From Flavobacteriales bacterium (GTDB lineage Bacteria; Bacteroidota; Bacteroidia; Flavobacteriales_F; PHOS-HE28), in assembly GCA_030584065.1 (NCBI GenBank), contig CP129489.1:644640-708639 (forward strand): DNA of 64,000 nt. Direction: 5' to 3'. Below, piece after piece: positions 7,889 through 16,377 of this stretch; the stretch's first letter is position 1, and every line of letters begins with the position of its first letter. Position numbers and translations under genes: made by a program. The notes below the pieces were generated by a model. That model searched no databases, was not told the DNA's origin, and saw only the letters and a program-made list of their open reading frames with translations.

Positions 7889-9067
7889 TCAAAGGCCCGC
7901 CACGCGCACGGTATCCGCCGGGGCGGCTGCCGTGCTGTCAGCGGGCGCGGCGCCCTCTTCCTTCCAGAGATCGCCCTGCGGTGCCTTCTGGGTGGCCGGT
8001 CCGGTGCCCTTCAGGCTGAGGATATAGCTGGCGAGCGCCTGGATCTCCGTGGGCTTCAGCTGGCTCTTCCAGCTGATCATGCCTTTCTCGGGCACGCCGT
8101 ATTTGATGGTCCTGAAGATCTCCTTCACCCCGCCGCCGTGTATCCAGTAGGCATCGGTGAGGTTGGGGCCCACGGAGGTCTCCGACCCTGCGGCATCGGC
8201 GCCATGGCAGGCCGCGCAGTACTGGGTGAACGAGGCCTTGGCTCCCGCCAGCGCGGTGGCATCCGCTGTCACGGTCACTGTATTCTCGTCTACGGCGGCA
8301 GCGGTGGTGGCCATGTAGGCCGCGATGTCGGCCTTGGCCTGGTCCATCGCCTCCGTGTACTCCTCGTGCTGGAGGGGCCATGACTTCACCACATGCATGT
8401 TCACCAGGTAGAGCACGCTCCAGGCGATGGTGCCGTAGAAGAGCCACACCCACCAAGGGGGCAGCACATTGTCGAGCTCGCGGATGCCGTCGTAGTCGTG
8501 GTGCAGGAGCAGGTCCTGCTCCTTCTCGGCACTGGGCCGTCGCGTGAGGGCATTCATCACGCGCTGCATCACGGTGGGACCCTGGGGCACGGGCGCCGCC
8601 TCGCCGCGTGCTTCCTCGAACACGCCGGTGATGGCGCGCATGGTGCCGCGCAGCAGGTTGATCTGCACCATCAGCACGATGAAGAGGAAGAGGTTCACCA
8701 CCAGCAGGAGGTAGAAGAGCTCCTGGTGGCTCATGGTGGTGACCGGAGCCGTGTAGGCTTGTGCCTGGGCGCTGCCGGAGAGCAGCAGGAACAGCGGCAA
8801 CAGCACCGCCGGGCCGCGGCGCTCCGTGAGCTTCCGCATCCATCCTGCGCTGCCCATCATGGACCGCAGGATGCCGCTCATGGCCAGGATGAGGACCACC
8901 TGCACCACGGCCAGGCCCAGCATCACGTAGTTCACGGTACCGCTCGCGCGGATCAGGGGCTCGCTCGCCGCGGCCGGGGCGGCATCCTGGGCGATGGCGC
9001 TGAGGGTGGTCAGTGAGAGCGCGGCCAGGGCCAGCAAACGGCCCGTTGGAATTCGGTCAGTGCGCAT
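7889..9067 (-). CDS. ccoP: cbb3 oxidase subunit III (CcoP, single haem c)
   Basis: About 392 residues: a signal-like first helix, further helices near 50-70, 85-105 and 115-140, then the CcoP N-terminal region (LDNVLPPWWVWLFYGTIAWSVLYL) and one cytochrome c domain with CAACH near residue 285 and a distal methionine in EKGMISWKSQL. Proteobacterial CcoP carries two haem c motifs; only one is seen here, as is usual in Bacteroidota. The start at 9067 (MRTD) is chosen to limit overlap with ccoQ to 11 bases; an ATG at 9082 is in frame. Confidence 0.93.
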   Translation of the reverse strand: MRTDRIPTGRLLALAALSLTTLSAIAQDAAPAAASEPLIRASGTVNYVMLGLAVVQVVLILAMSGILRSMMGSAGWMRKLTERRGPAVLLPLFLLLSGSAQAQAYTAPVTTMSHQELFYLLLVVNLFLFIVLMVQINLLRGTMRAITGVFEEARGEAAPVPQGPTVMQRVMNALTRRPSAEKEQDLLLHHDYDGIRELDNVLPPWWVWLFYGTIAWSVLYLVNMHVVKSWPLQHEEYTEAMDQAKADIAAYMATTAAAVDENTVTVTADATALAGAKASFTQYCAACHGADAAGSETSVGPNLTDAYWIHGGGVKEIFRTIKYGVPEKGMISWKSQLKPTEIQALASYILSLKGTGPATQKAPQGDLWKEEGAAPADSTAAAPADTVRVAGL

Positions 9068-9257
9068 GGCGGGTGGTGGCATTGGTGTCGTCTTCGGCGA
9101 GCGGGAGCGCGGAGAAGCGGTCGGCTTCGCGGCGTCCCATGGCCCAGGTGCGGACCAGCACGACGATGAACATGATGAAGAAGATGAGGAAGGCGGCCAC
9201 GGGGAACAGGTCGATCCCGTCGATGGTGGCCATGTGGTGCTTGATGAACTTGAGCAT
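9057..9257 (-). CDS. ccoQ: CcoQ-like small subunit of cbb3 oxidase
   Basis: 66 residues with one strong membrane helix (LFPVAAFLIFFIMFIVVLVRTWAMG) and a polar C-terminal tail, the size and shape of CcoQ. It sits between ccoNO and ccoP, where ccoQ is found in other clusters. Sequence conservation in this family is low, so the call rests mainly on position and topology. Confidence 0.85.
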   Translation of the reverse strand: MLKFIKHHMATIDGIDLFPVAAFLIFFIMFIVVLVRTWAMGRREADRFSALPLAEDDTNATTRHAH

Positions 9258-9268
9258 GGCGCTTCGGA

Positions 9269-11455
9269 TCAGCGGGTGGCGGCCGTTTCCTTCACCTTGA
9301 TGTCAGTCCCCAGGCGCTGCAGGTAGGCGATGAGGGCGATGATCTCCTTGTCGGCCTGCGCCTCGATGCCGTCCTTCTTCAGCCCGGCCACGATGACGGC
9401 GCTCTGCTCGCTCAGGTGGGCGTTGGCCCGCTCGGCGAAGCCCGGGCCGTAGGGCTCCTCGTCATAGGGTACGCCCATGGTCCGCATCGCCTCGATCTTG
9501 GCCCGCGTGGTGGTTGTGTCCAGCGCGTGCTCGTAGAGGTGGTGGTAGGGCGGCATCAGGGAGCCGGGGCTCATGCTGGTGGGGTCGTACATGTGGTAGT
9601 AGTGCCAGCTGTGCGGGTATTTGCCGCCTTGGCGGAGCAGATCGGGCCCGGTGCGCTTGCTGCCCCATTGGAAGGGGTGGTCGTAGATGAACTCACCGGC
9701 CTTGGCGTACTCGCCATAGCGCTCGGTCTCTGAGCGGAACGGACGGATCATCTGGCTGTGGCAGGTGTAGCAGCCCTCGCGCACGTAGATGTCGCGCCCG
9801 TGCAGCTCCAGGGGCGTATAGGGCTTCACGCTGGCGATGGTGGGGATGTTGCTCTTCACCAGGAAGGTGGGCACCATCTCGAAGATGCCGCCGATGGCCA
9901 CCAGCACGAGGCTCAGGACCAGCATCTGGAAGGGGCGGCGCTCGATCCAGCGGTGCCAGTGGCCGCCCGCCTCCTCTGGGGCGTTCTTCTCCAAGGCGGG
10001 CGCCTCGGCGTCCTCGTTGGCGATGAGCCGGCCGGCCTTCACGGTCTTCACCACGTTGTAGACCATGATGAAGGCGCCGGTCAGGTAAAGCAGGCCGCCC
10101 AAGGCCCGCAGCCAGTAGGCGTACTTGATCTGCAGCAGGGTGTCGAGGAAATTCTTGTACACCAGGAAGCCGTCGGGGGTGAACTGCTTCCACATCAGGC
10201 TCTGGAAGAAGCCGGCGAAGTAGAGGGGGATGGCGTAGAAGACGATGCCGAGCGTGCCGATCCAGAAGTGGGCGTTGGCCAGCTTCACCGAGTACAGCTT
10301 GGTGCCGTACATGCGGGGCACCAGCCAGTACACGAGCGCGAACGTGAGGAAGCCGTTCCAGCCGATGCCGCCGATGTGCACGTGCGCGATGATCCAATCC
10401 GTGAAGTGCGCGATGCCATTCAGGAACTTGGTGCTCAGGAGCGGACCTTCCAGCGTGCTCATGCCATAGGCGGTGATGGCCACCACCATGAACTTGAGCA
10501 CGGGGTCCTCCCGCACGCGGTCCCAGGCGCCCCGCAGCGTGAGCAGTCCGTTGAGCATGCCGCCCCAGCTCGGCGCGATGAGCATGATGCTGAACACGGT
10601 GCCCAGGCTCTGCGCCCAGTCGGGCAGCGCGCTGTAGATCAGGTGGTGCGGGCCGGCCCAGATGTAGAGGAAGATGAGCGCCCAGAAGTGGATGATCGAG
10701 AGCTTGTAGCTGTAAACCGGCCGGTTGGCGGCCTTGGGCAGGAAGTAGTACATGAGGCCCAGGAAGGGCGTGGTGAGGAAGAAGGCCACCGCGTTGTGCC
10801 CGTACCACCACTGCACCAGCGCATCCTGCACGCCGGCGTACCAGCTGTAGCTCTTGGTGAGCGAGATGGGCAGTTCGATGCTGTTGACGATGTGCAGCAT
10901 GGCCACGGTCACCCAGGTGGCGATGTAGAACCAGATGGCCACGTAGAGGTGACGCTCACGGCGCTTCACGATCGTGCCGAACATGTTCACCCCGAAGACC
11001 ACCCAGATCAGCGTGATGAGGATGTCGATGGGCCACTCCAGCTCGGCGTATTCCTTGCCGGTGGTCATGCCCAGCGGCAGGGTCACCGCGGCGAGCACGA
11101 TGATGAGCTGCCATCCCCAGAAGTGGATGGCGCTGAGCGCATCGCTGAACATGCGCGCCTTCAGCAGGCGCTGCAGGCTGTAGTAGGCACCGGCGAAGAT
11201 GGCGTTGCCCACGAAGGCGAAGATGACCGCGTTGGTGTGGAGGGGGCGCAGGCGTCCGAACTTGGTCCACTCCAGTTCACCCAGCCAGGTGAAGGGGCGT
11301 ACGATCCAATAGTACCAGGCATCCGGCGGCGTGTTCTGCGCCACCATCTGCGTGGCGATGATGAGCCCCACGAGCATCCCCACGATGCCCCAGAGGATGG
11401 TGACGAAGAGGAAGTTCTTGACGATGCGGTTGTCGTACTGGAAGCGCTCGGTCAT
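9269..11455 (-). CDS. ccoN: cbb3-type cytochrome c oxidase, fused subunits I and II (CcoNO)
   Basis: 728 residues joining CcoN (about 1-475; twelve or more helices with the family histidines, for example WYGHNAVAFFLTTPFLG, IWAGPHHLIYSALPDW and IAHVHIGGIGWNG) to a CcoO part (about 510-720) that has a membrane anchor and a monohaem cytochrome c domain with CYTCHSQMIRPF. In most bacteria these are two genes; the fusion is known from Bacteroidota. It is the proton-pumping high-affinity terminal oxidase used at low oxygen. ATGA overlap with ccoS upstream. Confidence 0.96.
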   Translation of the reverse strand: MTERFQYDNRIVKNFLFVTILWGIVGMLVGLIIATQMVAQNTPPDAWYYWIVRPFTWLGELEWTKFGRLRPLHTNAVIFAFVGNAIFAGAYYSLQRLLKARMFSDALSAIHFWGWQLIIVLAAVTLPLGMTTGKEYAELEWPIDILITLIWVVFGVNMFGTIVKRRERHLYVAIWFYIATWVTVAMLHIVNSIELPISLTKSYSWYAGVQDALVQWWYGHNAVAFFLTTPFLGLMYYFLPKAANRPVYSYKLSIIHFWALIFLYIWAGPHHLIYSALPDWAQSLGTVFSIMLIAPSWGGMLNGLLTLRGAWDRVREDPVLKFMVVAITAYGMSTLEGPLLSTKFLNGIAHFTDWIIAHVHIGGIGWNGFLTFALVYWLVPRMYGTKLYSVKLANAHFWIGTLGIVFYAIPLYFAGFFQSLMWKQFTPDGFLVYKNFLDTLLQIKYAYWLRALGGLLYLTGAFIMVYNVVKTVKAGRLIANEDAEAPALEKNAPEEAGGHWHRWIERRPFQMLVLSLVLVAIGGIFEMVPTFLVKSNIPTIASVKPYTPLELHGRDIYVREGCYTCHSQMIRPFRSETERYGEYAKAGEFIYDHPFQWGSKRTGPDLLRQGGKYPHSWHYYHMYDPTSMSPGSLMPPYHHLYEHALDTTTTRAKIEAMRTMGVPYDEEPYGPGFAERANAHLSEQSAVIVAGLKKDGIEAQADKEIIALIAYLQRLGTDIKVKETAATR

Positions 11456-11643
11456 CGGTCGGTGGTTTCGTTGGTGGAGGGAGCCTCGGCGGCGCGCGGT
11501 GCCGGGGCATGGTCGTTCAGCATGCGCACGGCCGGTGAGCGGTCATCATCGAACTGGCCGCTCCGCACCGCACGGACGAAGAGGCCAAGGAAAACCAGGG
11601 CCACTACCGTGCTCGCAGCGATAAGGAGGAAGATGACGCTCAT
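11452..11643 (-). CDS. ccoS: cbb3 oxidase assembly protein CcoS
   Basis: 63 residues: an N-terminal helix (VIFLLIAASTVVALVFLGLFV) followed by AVRSGQFDD, the short motif that marks CcoS proteins. CcoS is needed to insert haem and copper into CcoN. It is the first gene of the operon and overlaps ccoNO by four bases. Confidence 0.92.
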   Translation of the reverse strand: MSVIFLLIAASTVVALVFLGLFVRAVRSGQFDDDRSPAVRMLNDHAPAPRAAEAPSTNETTDR

Positions 11644-11664
11644 CAGGGAATCGTAATCTCGGGG

Positions 11665-11672
11665 CGAAAGTG
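11665..11672 (-). promoter_or_regulatory. -7 promoter-like element of the cco operon
   Basis: CACTTTCG on the minus strand, 21 bases before the ccoS start. It lies 58.5 bp from the centre of the Crp/Fnr-type box at 11717-11730, close to a class I activator distance. Confidence 0.35.
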
Positions 11673-11704
11673 ACTGTCACCCGTTCGTCACGGCATGAGG
11701 TTGG

Positions 11705-14116
11705 TCATAGCGGAGCATGACTTGCGTCAGTCCGGCGCGTTGCGAGCATCACTGCCACCGTCACGAAGCCCACTACGCTGACCGAGCTCAGGGGCATGAG
11801 GATGGCGGCGATCAAGGGCGTCATGAGGCCGGCCACGGCGAAGGAGACCCCTGTGACGTTGTAGCATAAGGAGATGAAGAGGCTGGCGATCACGATGCGG
11901 CGCGCCTTCCGTGTGAGGGCCAGGAAGCCGGGTAGCCGGTGCAGGGCGCCGGCGTCCATGATGGCATCGCTGGCCGGTGTCAGGGCCGCACTGGTCTCCG
12001 TCACCGTGATGCCGACATCGCTCTGGGCCAGCGCCCCCGCATCGTTGAGGCCATCGCCCACCATCAGCACCCGATGGCCTCCCGCCTGCTCGGCCTGCAC
12101 GGCTGCGCTCTTGTCCGCCGGGGAGCACCGCGTGCGCACCGGGGCGCCCGCGAAGGTCTCCGACAGCCCGCTGTCCAGCTGCGCATCGCCCGTCACCAGG
12201 CCCACGCGCATGCTGCGACGCAGTTCGGCCACGGCCTCGGCCATGCCGCCGCGCGCGCGCTTCCGGATGGTGAAGTGGCCCCGGTGGATGCCGCCCAGGG
12301 CAATATGCACGTGGGCTTCGCCATTGGTGCGCTGCGCCTCCTCGCCGCCGCAGAAGCCTGACGCCCCGATGCGTGCCGGCATGCCATCGACCACCCCCGC
12401 GATACCCTGGCCGGCGGTCTCGGCCGCGTCGGTCACCGTGGCGGCGGTGGCGCCCGCTTCACCCCGGGCAAGCTCTTCGGCCACCACCGCGCTCAGCGGG
12501 TGGGTGCTGTTGCGGGCCAGGGCGCGCAACAGGCTGCGTTCCTTCCGTGAGAGCCGGTCGCCGTGCCAATGCACCTCGTGCGCCTCGCGCGCGGTGAGCG
12601 TGCCGGTCTTGTCGAAGAGCACCGTGTCGATGCCCGAGAGCCGCTCCACCACCTCCGCATCGCGGAGGAACAGCCCGCGCTTGCCCAGCAGCCGCACGGT
12701 GTGGCCGTAGGCGAATGGCATGCTCAGCGCCAAGGCACATGGACAGGCTACGATGAGGACAGCAGTGACGACGGGCCAGATCTGGGCCGGGTCCTTGCCC
12801 CACCAGAAGAGCCCCGCACCCAGCGCGATGAACAGTACGGCGATGGTGAAGCGCCGGGCCACCTGGTCGATTAGGCGCGGCATGGCCGGCCGCTCGCCGC
12901 CGGCCGCTTGTTCGGCCCACAGGCGCTTCAGCCGCGAATCCGCGAAGCCGCGCAGCACCTCCAATTCGATGAGCGCCCCGCGCTGGCGCCCGCCGGCCTT
13001 GATGGTGTCGCCGGCCTGCTTGCGCACCGGCAGGGGCTCGCCCGTGATGAAGCTGTTGTCGATGTGGGCTTCGGCGCTGAGCAGCACCGCATCCACGGGC
13101 ACCAGCTCCTGGTCGCGCACCACGATGCGGTCGCCGGGGCGCAGATCGCTCACGCGCACGGGCTCCTCCGCATCACCCTGCTTCCGCAGCACGATCAGCG
13201 GCAGGAAGTCCTCCAGCGCCCGGTCGAATCGGAGGGCACGGTACGTATGGGCCTGGTACCACTTGCCGATGAGCAGGAAGAAGAGCAGGCCGGCCAGGGA
13301 ATCGAAGTAGCCCGGGCCCGTGCCGCCGATCACATCGGCTAGGCTGCGGAGCCAAAGCGCTGCGATGCCGAGCGCGATGGGCTGGTCGATGTTCACCTGC
13401 CTGCTGCGGATGCCGGCCCAGGCGGACCGGAAGTAATCGGTGCTCAGGAAGAAGACGACCGGCACCGAGAACAGCGCGGAAAGCCACTGGAAGCCCGTGC
13501 GCAGGCCCGCTTCGCCATCGGCTCCCAGGTATTCCGGGAAGCTGAACAGCATGGTGTTCCCGAAGATGAAGCCGGCCACGCCCAAGCGGACGTAGAGCAT
13601 GCGCGGCACCTGGGCGCCGGCATCGCGCTTTCCGCCGGCGGTGATCTGCGGGCCGTACCCGATCCGCCGCAGCAGCTTCACCAGCGCCGGAAGGGGCAGC
13701 CGGGTCTCACGGAAAGTGATGGAGAGCTCCTTGTCGGTGAAGGAAACCCGCGATCGGATCACCGCAGACTCGATGCGGTGCAGGTTCTCCAGCAACCAGA
13801 TGCAGGAGCTGCAGTGCATCTGCGGGATGTGGAAGCGGACGCGCGTGATGCCGTCCTCGCTGAATTCCACAACGCGTTCGCGCACCTCCGGCAGGTCGAA
13901 GAGCTCGAGCCGCTGCTCATCGGCGCTCGCGCGCTGCTTCACGCCGGGTTGCTGTGAAAGGTCGTAGTAATCGCACAGCCCGCTCTCCTGCAGCAGGTCG
14001 TACACCACCTCGCAGCCATGGCAGCAGAAATCCTTCCCATCGTGCACCCGGTGCTCCTCGGCGCAGGCATCGCCGCAGTGGTAGCAGGTGACCTTCGTCA
14101 GCGTTTCGCGTTCCAC
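11705..14116 (-). CDS. ccoI: cbb3-associated copper-exporting P1B-type ATPase (CcoI/FixI)
   Basis: About 803 residues. Order: N-terminal cysteine-rich metal-binding domain (CYHCGDAC, FCCHGCEVVY), a heavy-metal-associated domain with MHCSSC near 100, membrane helices, TGEP actuator loop, ACPCAL metal-transport motif near 460, the phosphorylated DKTGTLT, and GDGLNDAGAL. FixI/CcoI delivers copper for cbb3 oxidase assembly. An ATG lies six codons further upstream (14134), but the GTG at 14116 is preferred because GCTCTTTG ends four bases before it and the palindrome at 14151 is then centred exactly at -41.5. Confidence 0.93.
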   Translation of the reverse strand: MERETLTKVTCYHCGDACAEEHRVHDGKDFCCHGCEVVYDLLQESGLCDYYDLSQQPGVKQRASADEQRLELFDLPEVRERVVEFSEDGITRVRFHIPQMHCSSCIWLLENLHRIESAVIRSRVSFTDKELSITFRETRLPLPALVKLLRRIGYGPQITAGGKRDAGAQVPRMLYVRLGVAGFIFGNTMLFSFPEYLGADGEAGLRTGFQWLSALFSVPVVFFLSTDYFRSAWAGIRSRQVNIDQPIALGIAALWLRSLADVIGGTGPGYFDSLAGLLFFLLIGKWYQAHTYRALRFDRALEDFLPLIVLRKQGDAEEPVRVSDLRPGDRIVVRDQELVPVDAVLLSAEAHIDNSFITGEPLPVRKQAGDTIKAGGRQRGALIELEVLRGFADSRLKRLWAEQAAGGERPAMPRLIDQVARRFTIAVLFIALGAGLFWWGKDPAQIWPVVTAVLIVACPCALALSMPFAYGHTVRLLGKRGLFLRDAEVVERLSGIDTVLFDKTGTLTAREAHEVHWHGDRLSRKERSLLRALARNSTHPLSAVVAEELARGEAGATAATVTDAAETAGQGIAGVVDGMPARIGASGFCGGEEAQRTNGEAHVHIALGGIHRGHFTIRKRARGGMAEAVAELRRSMRVGLVTGDAQLDSGLSETFAGAPVRTRCSPADKSAAVQAEQAGGHRVLMVGDGLNDAGALAQSDVGITVTETSAALTPASDAIMDAGALHRLPGFLALTRKARRIVIASLFISLCYNVTGVSFAVAGLMTPLIAAILMPLSSVSVVGFVTVAVMLATRRTDASHAPL
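11717..11730. promoter_or_regulatory. Crp/Fnr-type operator upstream of ccoS, inside the end of ccoI
   Basis: ATGAC-TTGC-GTCAG: same arms as the boxes at 4642 and 14151 with one outer mismatch. It overlaps the last codons of ccoI (end at 11705) and its centre lies 80.5 bp before the ccoS start codon. Confidence 0.5.
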
Positions 14117-14120
14117 GCTG

Positions 14121-14128
14121 CAAAGAGC
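14121..14128 (-). promoter_or_regulatory. -7 promoter-like element of ccoI
   Basis: GCTCTTTG on the minus strand, four bases before the GTG at 14116; supports a leaderless message and decides between the GTG and the upstream ATG. Confidence 0.45.
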
Positions 14129-14150
14129 GGGCATCCGAAGGCCTTAGGCC

Positions 14151-14164
14151 CTGACGGATGTCAG
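14151..14164. promoter_or_regulatory. Crp/Fnr-type operator CTGAC-GGAT-GTCAG before ccoI
   Basis: Perfect five-base arms around a four-base spacer. The centre is 36.5 bp from the last G of the -7 element and 41.5 bp from the GTG of ccoI, the classical class II activator position. Confidence 0.62.
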
Positions 14165-14378
14165 GCTCGCGTGCGCGGTGCGGGACGTCTATCCTGCCGG
14201 GTCGCCGTGGCAGGCTTGGGACGTGCGTCGTTGCCGTTGCAAGAGGCGGTAGGATGACCAGGAAGCCCCTTGCGACCGGACTGCATGCGCATGCAGCCTG
14301 CTCCCGAATGCCTGGACGGGCTGTGAGGCGGGGCGGCGCGCATCATCGCTCGTTTCGCGCATGCCGTCCGCCGCACGC

Positions 14379-14480
14379 TCACATCGGGTTGCGGAAAGCC
14401 AGCACCGCGAAGGCCACCAGCAGGGTGTAGAGGCCGATCACGAGTGCATTGGGCGGGGTTCGACGGATGAAGGACATCAT
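14379..14480 (-). CDS. Possible 33-residue single-helix membrane microprotein
   Basis: A short frame runs from ATG-ATG to TGA and encodes MMSFIRRTPPNALV followed by a continuous hydrophobic helix (VIGLYTLLVAFAVLAF) and the end RNPM. Positive charge at the N-terminus and a helix of membrane length look like a true bitopic microprotein. It reads toward ccoI and the cbb3 genes. Small single-helix subunits such as CcoM are known from other cbb3 oxidases, so a role there is possible but is inference; no homology is claimed. CCCTCTTG precedes the start by two bases. Confidence 0.5.
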   Translation of the reverse strand: MMSFIRRTPPNALVIGLYTLLVAFAVLAFRNPM

Positions 14481-14684
14481 GGCAAGAGGGCTTTACACTC
14501 GGAAGACGGCGGCGTGATGGGGCAGGTTGCTCCCGTGCGCAGGGCATTTGGCTTTGTTGTGAAACCGTGCAGCCATCGGTCGATGCCGCATCGGCAACGG
14601 CATGCGCGCGTCAAGGCCGTTCATGCCCCGCACCGCAGGGTAAGGGCCGGCTGATAGCTTTGCCTTCCATAACACCAGCAGCGC
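14481..14684. other. Non-coding spacer upstream of the OmpA lipoprotein gene
   Basis: No convincing gene. Together with 14117-14378 it makes about 470 bases of mostly empty sequence around the microprotein. A TAGCTTTG element at its right end serves the OmpA gene. Confidence 0.5.
14655..14662 (+). promoter_or_regulatory. -7 promoter-like element of the OmpA lipoprotein gene
   Basis: TAGCTTTG, 22 bases before the ATG at 14685. Confidence 0.5.
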
Positions 14685-15575
14685 ATGGCACGCACCGGAA
14701 TCACCCTCCTGTTCATCGGAGCCTCGGCCCTTTTGGGCACCGCTTGCGTCTCCAAGAAGAAGTACCTCGCCATCAAGGGCAGCAACGAGACGCTCCACAA
14801 CAAGCTTGATGAGTGCAACCGCGCGCTCGACGGCTGCCGCGGCCAAGCGGCGGTACTGGAGGCGAGATTGGCCGAAGTGGAGAACAAGAACCAGCACCTG
14901 AAGGACCAGGTGGCCCAGCTCAATGGCACCAACGCGGCGCTGCTGAACAGCGTCAACCAGATGGCCACCCTCTCGCAGAAAGAAGCCGCCAACCTGGAGC
15001 GCTCGCTCGAGCAGATCCGCGAGCAGGACCTGCGGATCCGCACCCTGCAGGAGGCGCTCACCAAGAAGGACTCCGTGACGCTGGCGCTGGTGGTGAGCCT
15101 CAAGAGTTCGCTCGGCAACCTCAACGACACGGACGTGGTGGTGAACGTGGAGAAGAGCGTGGTCTTCATCTCCCTCAGCGACAAGATGCTCTTCCGCAGC
15201 GGAAGCACGGAGCTCTCCCCCCGCGCCCGCGAGGTGCTCGCCAAGGTGGCCACGGTGCTCAACGACAAGCCGGAGATGGAGGTGCTCGTGGAGGGCCATA
15301 CGGACAACGTGCCCATCAGCCGTGATTGCTTCCGTGACAACTGGGACCTCAGCGCTTCACGCGCGGTCACCATCACCCGCGTGCTCCAGCGCGACTACAA
15401 TGTGGATCCGGCCCGTATCACCGCGGCAGGTCGCAGCGAGTATGTCCCGCTCGCTGCCAACGATACCGCTGAAGGCCGGTCGGCCAACCGCCGCATCCGC
15501 ATCGTCATCCTGCCGAAGCTCGATCAGTTCTATGGCATGATCGAGGATGGCTTGAAGAAGGCGAGCCTGGAGTAG
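14685..15575 (+). CDS. OmpA-family lipoprotein with coiled coil
   Basis: 296 residues. A lipoprotein signal ends in LLGTAC, with lysines after the cysteine. Residues about 30-140 form a heptad-rich coiled coil (RLAEVENKNQHLKDQVAQLN, QIREQDLRIRTLQEAL). The C-terminal domain (about 155-285) is OmpA-like, with VVFISLSDKMLFRSGS, VEGHTDNVPIS, WDLSASRA and GRSEYVP ... NRRIRIVI, residues that bind peptidoglycan. It probably links the outer membrane to the cell wall. Stands alone, with a hairpin after it. Confidence 0.92.
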   Translation: MARTGITLLFIGASALLGTACVSKKKYLAIKGSNETLHNKLDECNRALDGCRGQAAVLEARLAEVENKNQHLKDQVAQLNGTNAALLNSVNQMATLSQKEAANLERSLEQIREQDLRIRTLQEALTKKDSVTLALVVSLKSSLGNLNDTDVVVNVEKSVVFISLSDKMLFRSGSTELSPRAREVLAKVATVLNDKPEMEVLVEGHTDNVPISRDCFRDNWDLSASRAVTITRVLQRDYNVDPARITAAGRSEYVPLAANDTAEGRSANRRIRIVILPKLDQFYGMIEDGLKKASLE

Positions 15576-15595
15576 GGGCGGATTGCGCAACGCAT

Positions 15596-15622
15596 CGAAG
15601 GGCTCCGCACAGGGGCCCTTCG
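15596..15622 (+). terminator. Hairpin after the OmpA lipoprotein gene
   Basis: CGAAGGGC and GCCCTTCG form an eight-base-pair stem with an 11-base loop, 20 bases after the stop. There is no clear T run, so it is a probable rather than certain terminator. Confidence 0.5.
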
Positions 15623-15641
15623 TGCTTCGCCGGGGCGCGCG

Positions 15642-15649
15642 CACCTTTG
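15642..15649 (+). promoter_or_regulatory. -7 promoter-like element of the DUF2007 gene
   Basis: CACCTTTG, five bases before the ATG at 15655; argues against the longer in-frame start at 15583. Confidence 0.45.
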
Positions 15650-15654
15650 CAACC

Positions 15655-16377
15655 ATGCCGGCATTCGTCACCGTAGCCGAGTTCTCCTGGGCCACCGACC
15701 TGGCGGTGGCCAAGAGCCGGCTTGAGGATGAGGGGTTCGACTGCCGCCTGCAGGACGAGCACACCGTTCAGGTGCACAACCTCTATGCGCAGGCGGTGGG
15801 CGGCATCAAGCTGCAGGTGCCGCCGCACCAGGCGGAGGCGGCCCGGGCGCGACTGCTGGAGTGGGGCTTCATCAGGCCCGGGGCACCGGAGGGCGACGCC
15901 TTCTGGCAGGCCTTCGACCGCCGCACGCGCGTATGGCCGGTCATCGGGCGCATCGAGCTGCCGATGGCCCGGCTGCTGGCGCTCGTGGCCCTTGTGCTGA
16001 CGCTGCTGCTGGGCGCGATCGCTTGGGCCACGCGCGCGTCCGTTGCAGAGCGCTTGGTATCGGCCGGCTGGTGCATCGATGAGGTGATGCACGAGGGGTT
16101 GGCGCTGCAGCCGGCCTCTACCAATGCATGGCTGCAATGGGGGTCGTGCCGCGAGGCCCTGCGGTTCGAGCCCAACGGCACCGTGCTGCTGCCCGGCTTC
16201 GACGGGCCGCAGCTGGAGGCTGAATGGCACATCGAGGGCGGCCGGCTATGGCTCGTGGCGGACAGCCTGAATCCGGTGTATGTCGAGCCCTTCTCGGTGG
16301 AGGTGGACGGGCGGCAGCTCTTCCTGGTGTCCCGGGGTGCGCGGATCCGTTGCTCGCGGATGGGAATCACAGGGTGA
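15655..16377 (+). CDS. DUF2007-type protein with one membrane helix
   Basis: 240 residues. Residues 3-70 (VAEFSWATDLAVAKSRLEDEG, YAQAVGGIKLQVPPHQAEAA) match the DUF2007 'putative signal transducing' fold, a PII-like domain of unknown ligand. One membrane helix follows (LLALVALVLTLLLGAIAWA, about 105-124), then an outward beta-rich domain resembling lipocalin-like DUF domains. The next gene starts inside its stop codon (GTGA), so the two proteins are made together. Function unknown. Confidence 0.8.
   Translation: MPAFVTVAEFSWATDLAVAKSRLEDEGFDCRLQDEHTVQVHNLYAQAVGGIKLQVPPHQAEAARARLLEWGFIRPGAPEGDAFWQAFDRRTRVWPVIGRIELPMARLLALVALVLTLLLGAIAWATRASVAERLVSAGWCIDEVMHEGLALQPASTNAWLQWGSCREALRFEPNGTVLLPGFDGPQLEAEWHIEGGRLWLVADSLNPVYVEPFSVEVDGRQLFLVSRGARIRCSRMGITG

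Noticed and set aside
9758..11656. 632-residue open frame on the plus strand
   Set aside because: Antisense to ccoNO, which has full family motifs; the antisense product has none.
11671..11690. Extra Crp/Fnr boxes from TGACTGTCA and nearby GTCA words before ccoS
   Set aside because: The arm spacing is wrong (one or twelve bases rather than four), so they were not counted.
14161..14547. 128-residue minus-strand frame upstream of ccoI
   Set aside because: Composition is R- and P-rich without motifs, and it overlaps the palindrome; the 33-residue frame in another register is a better candidate.
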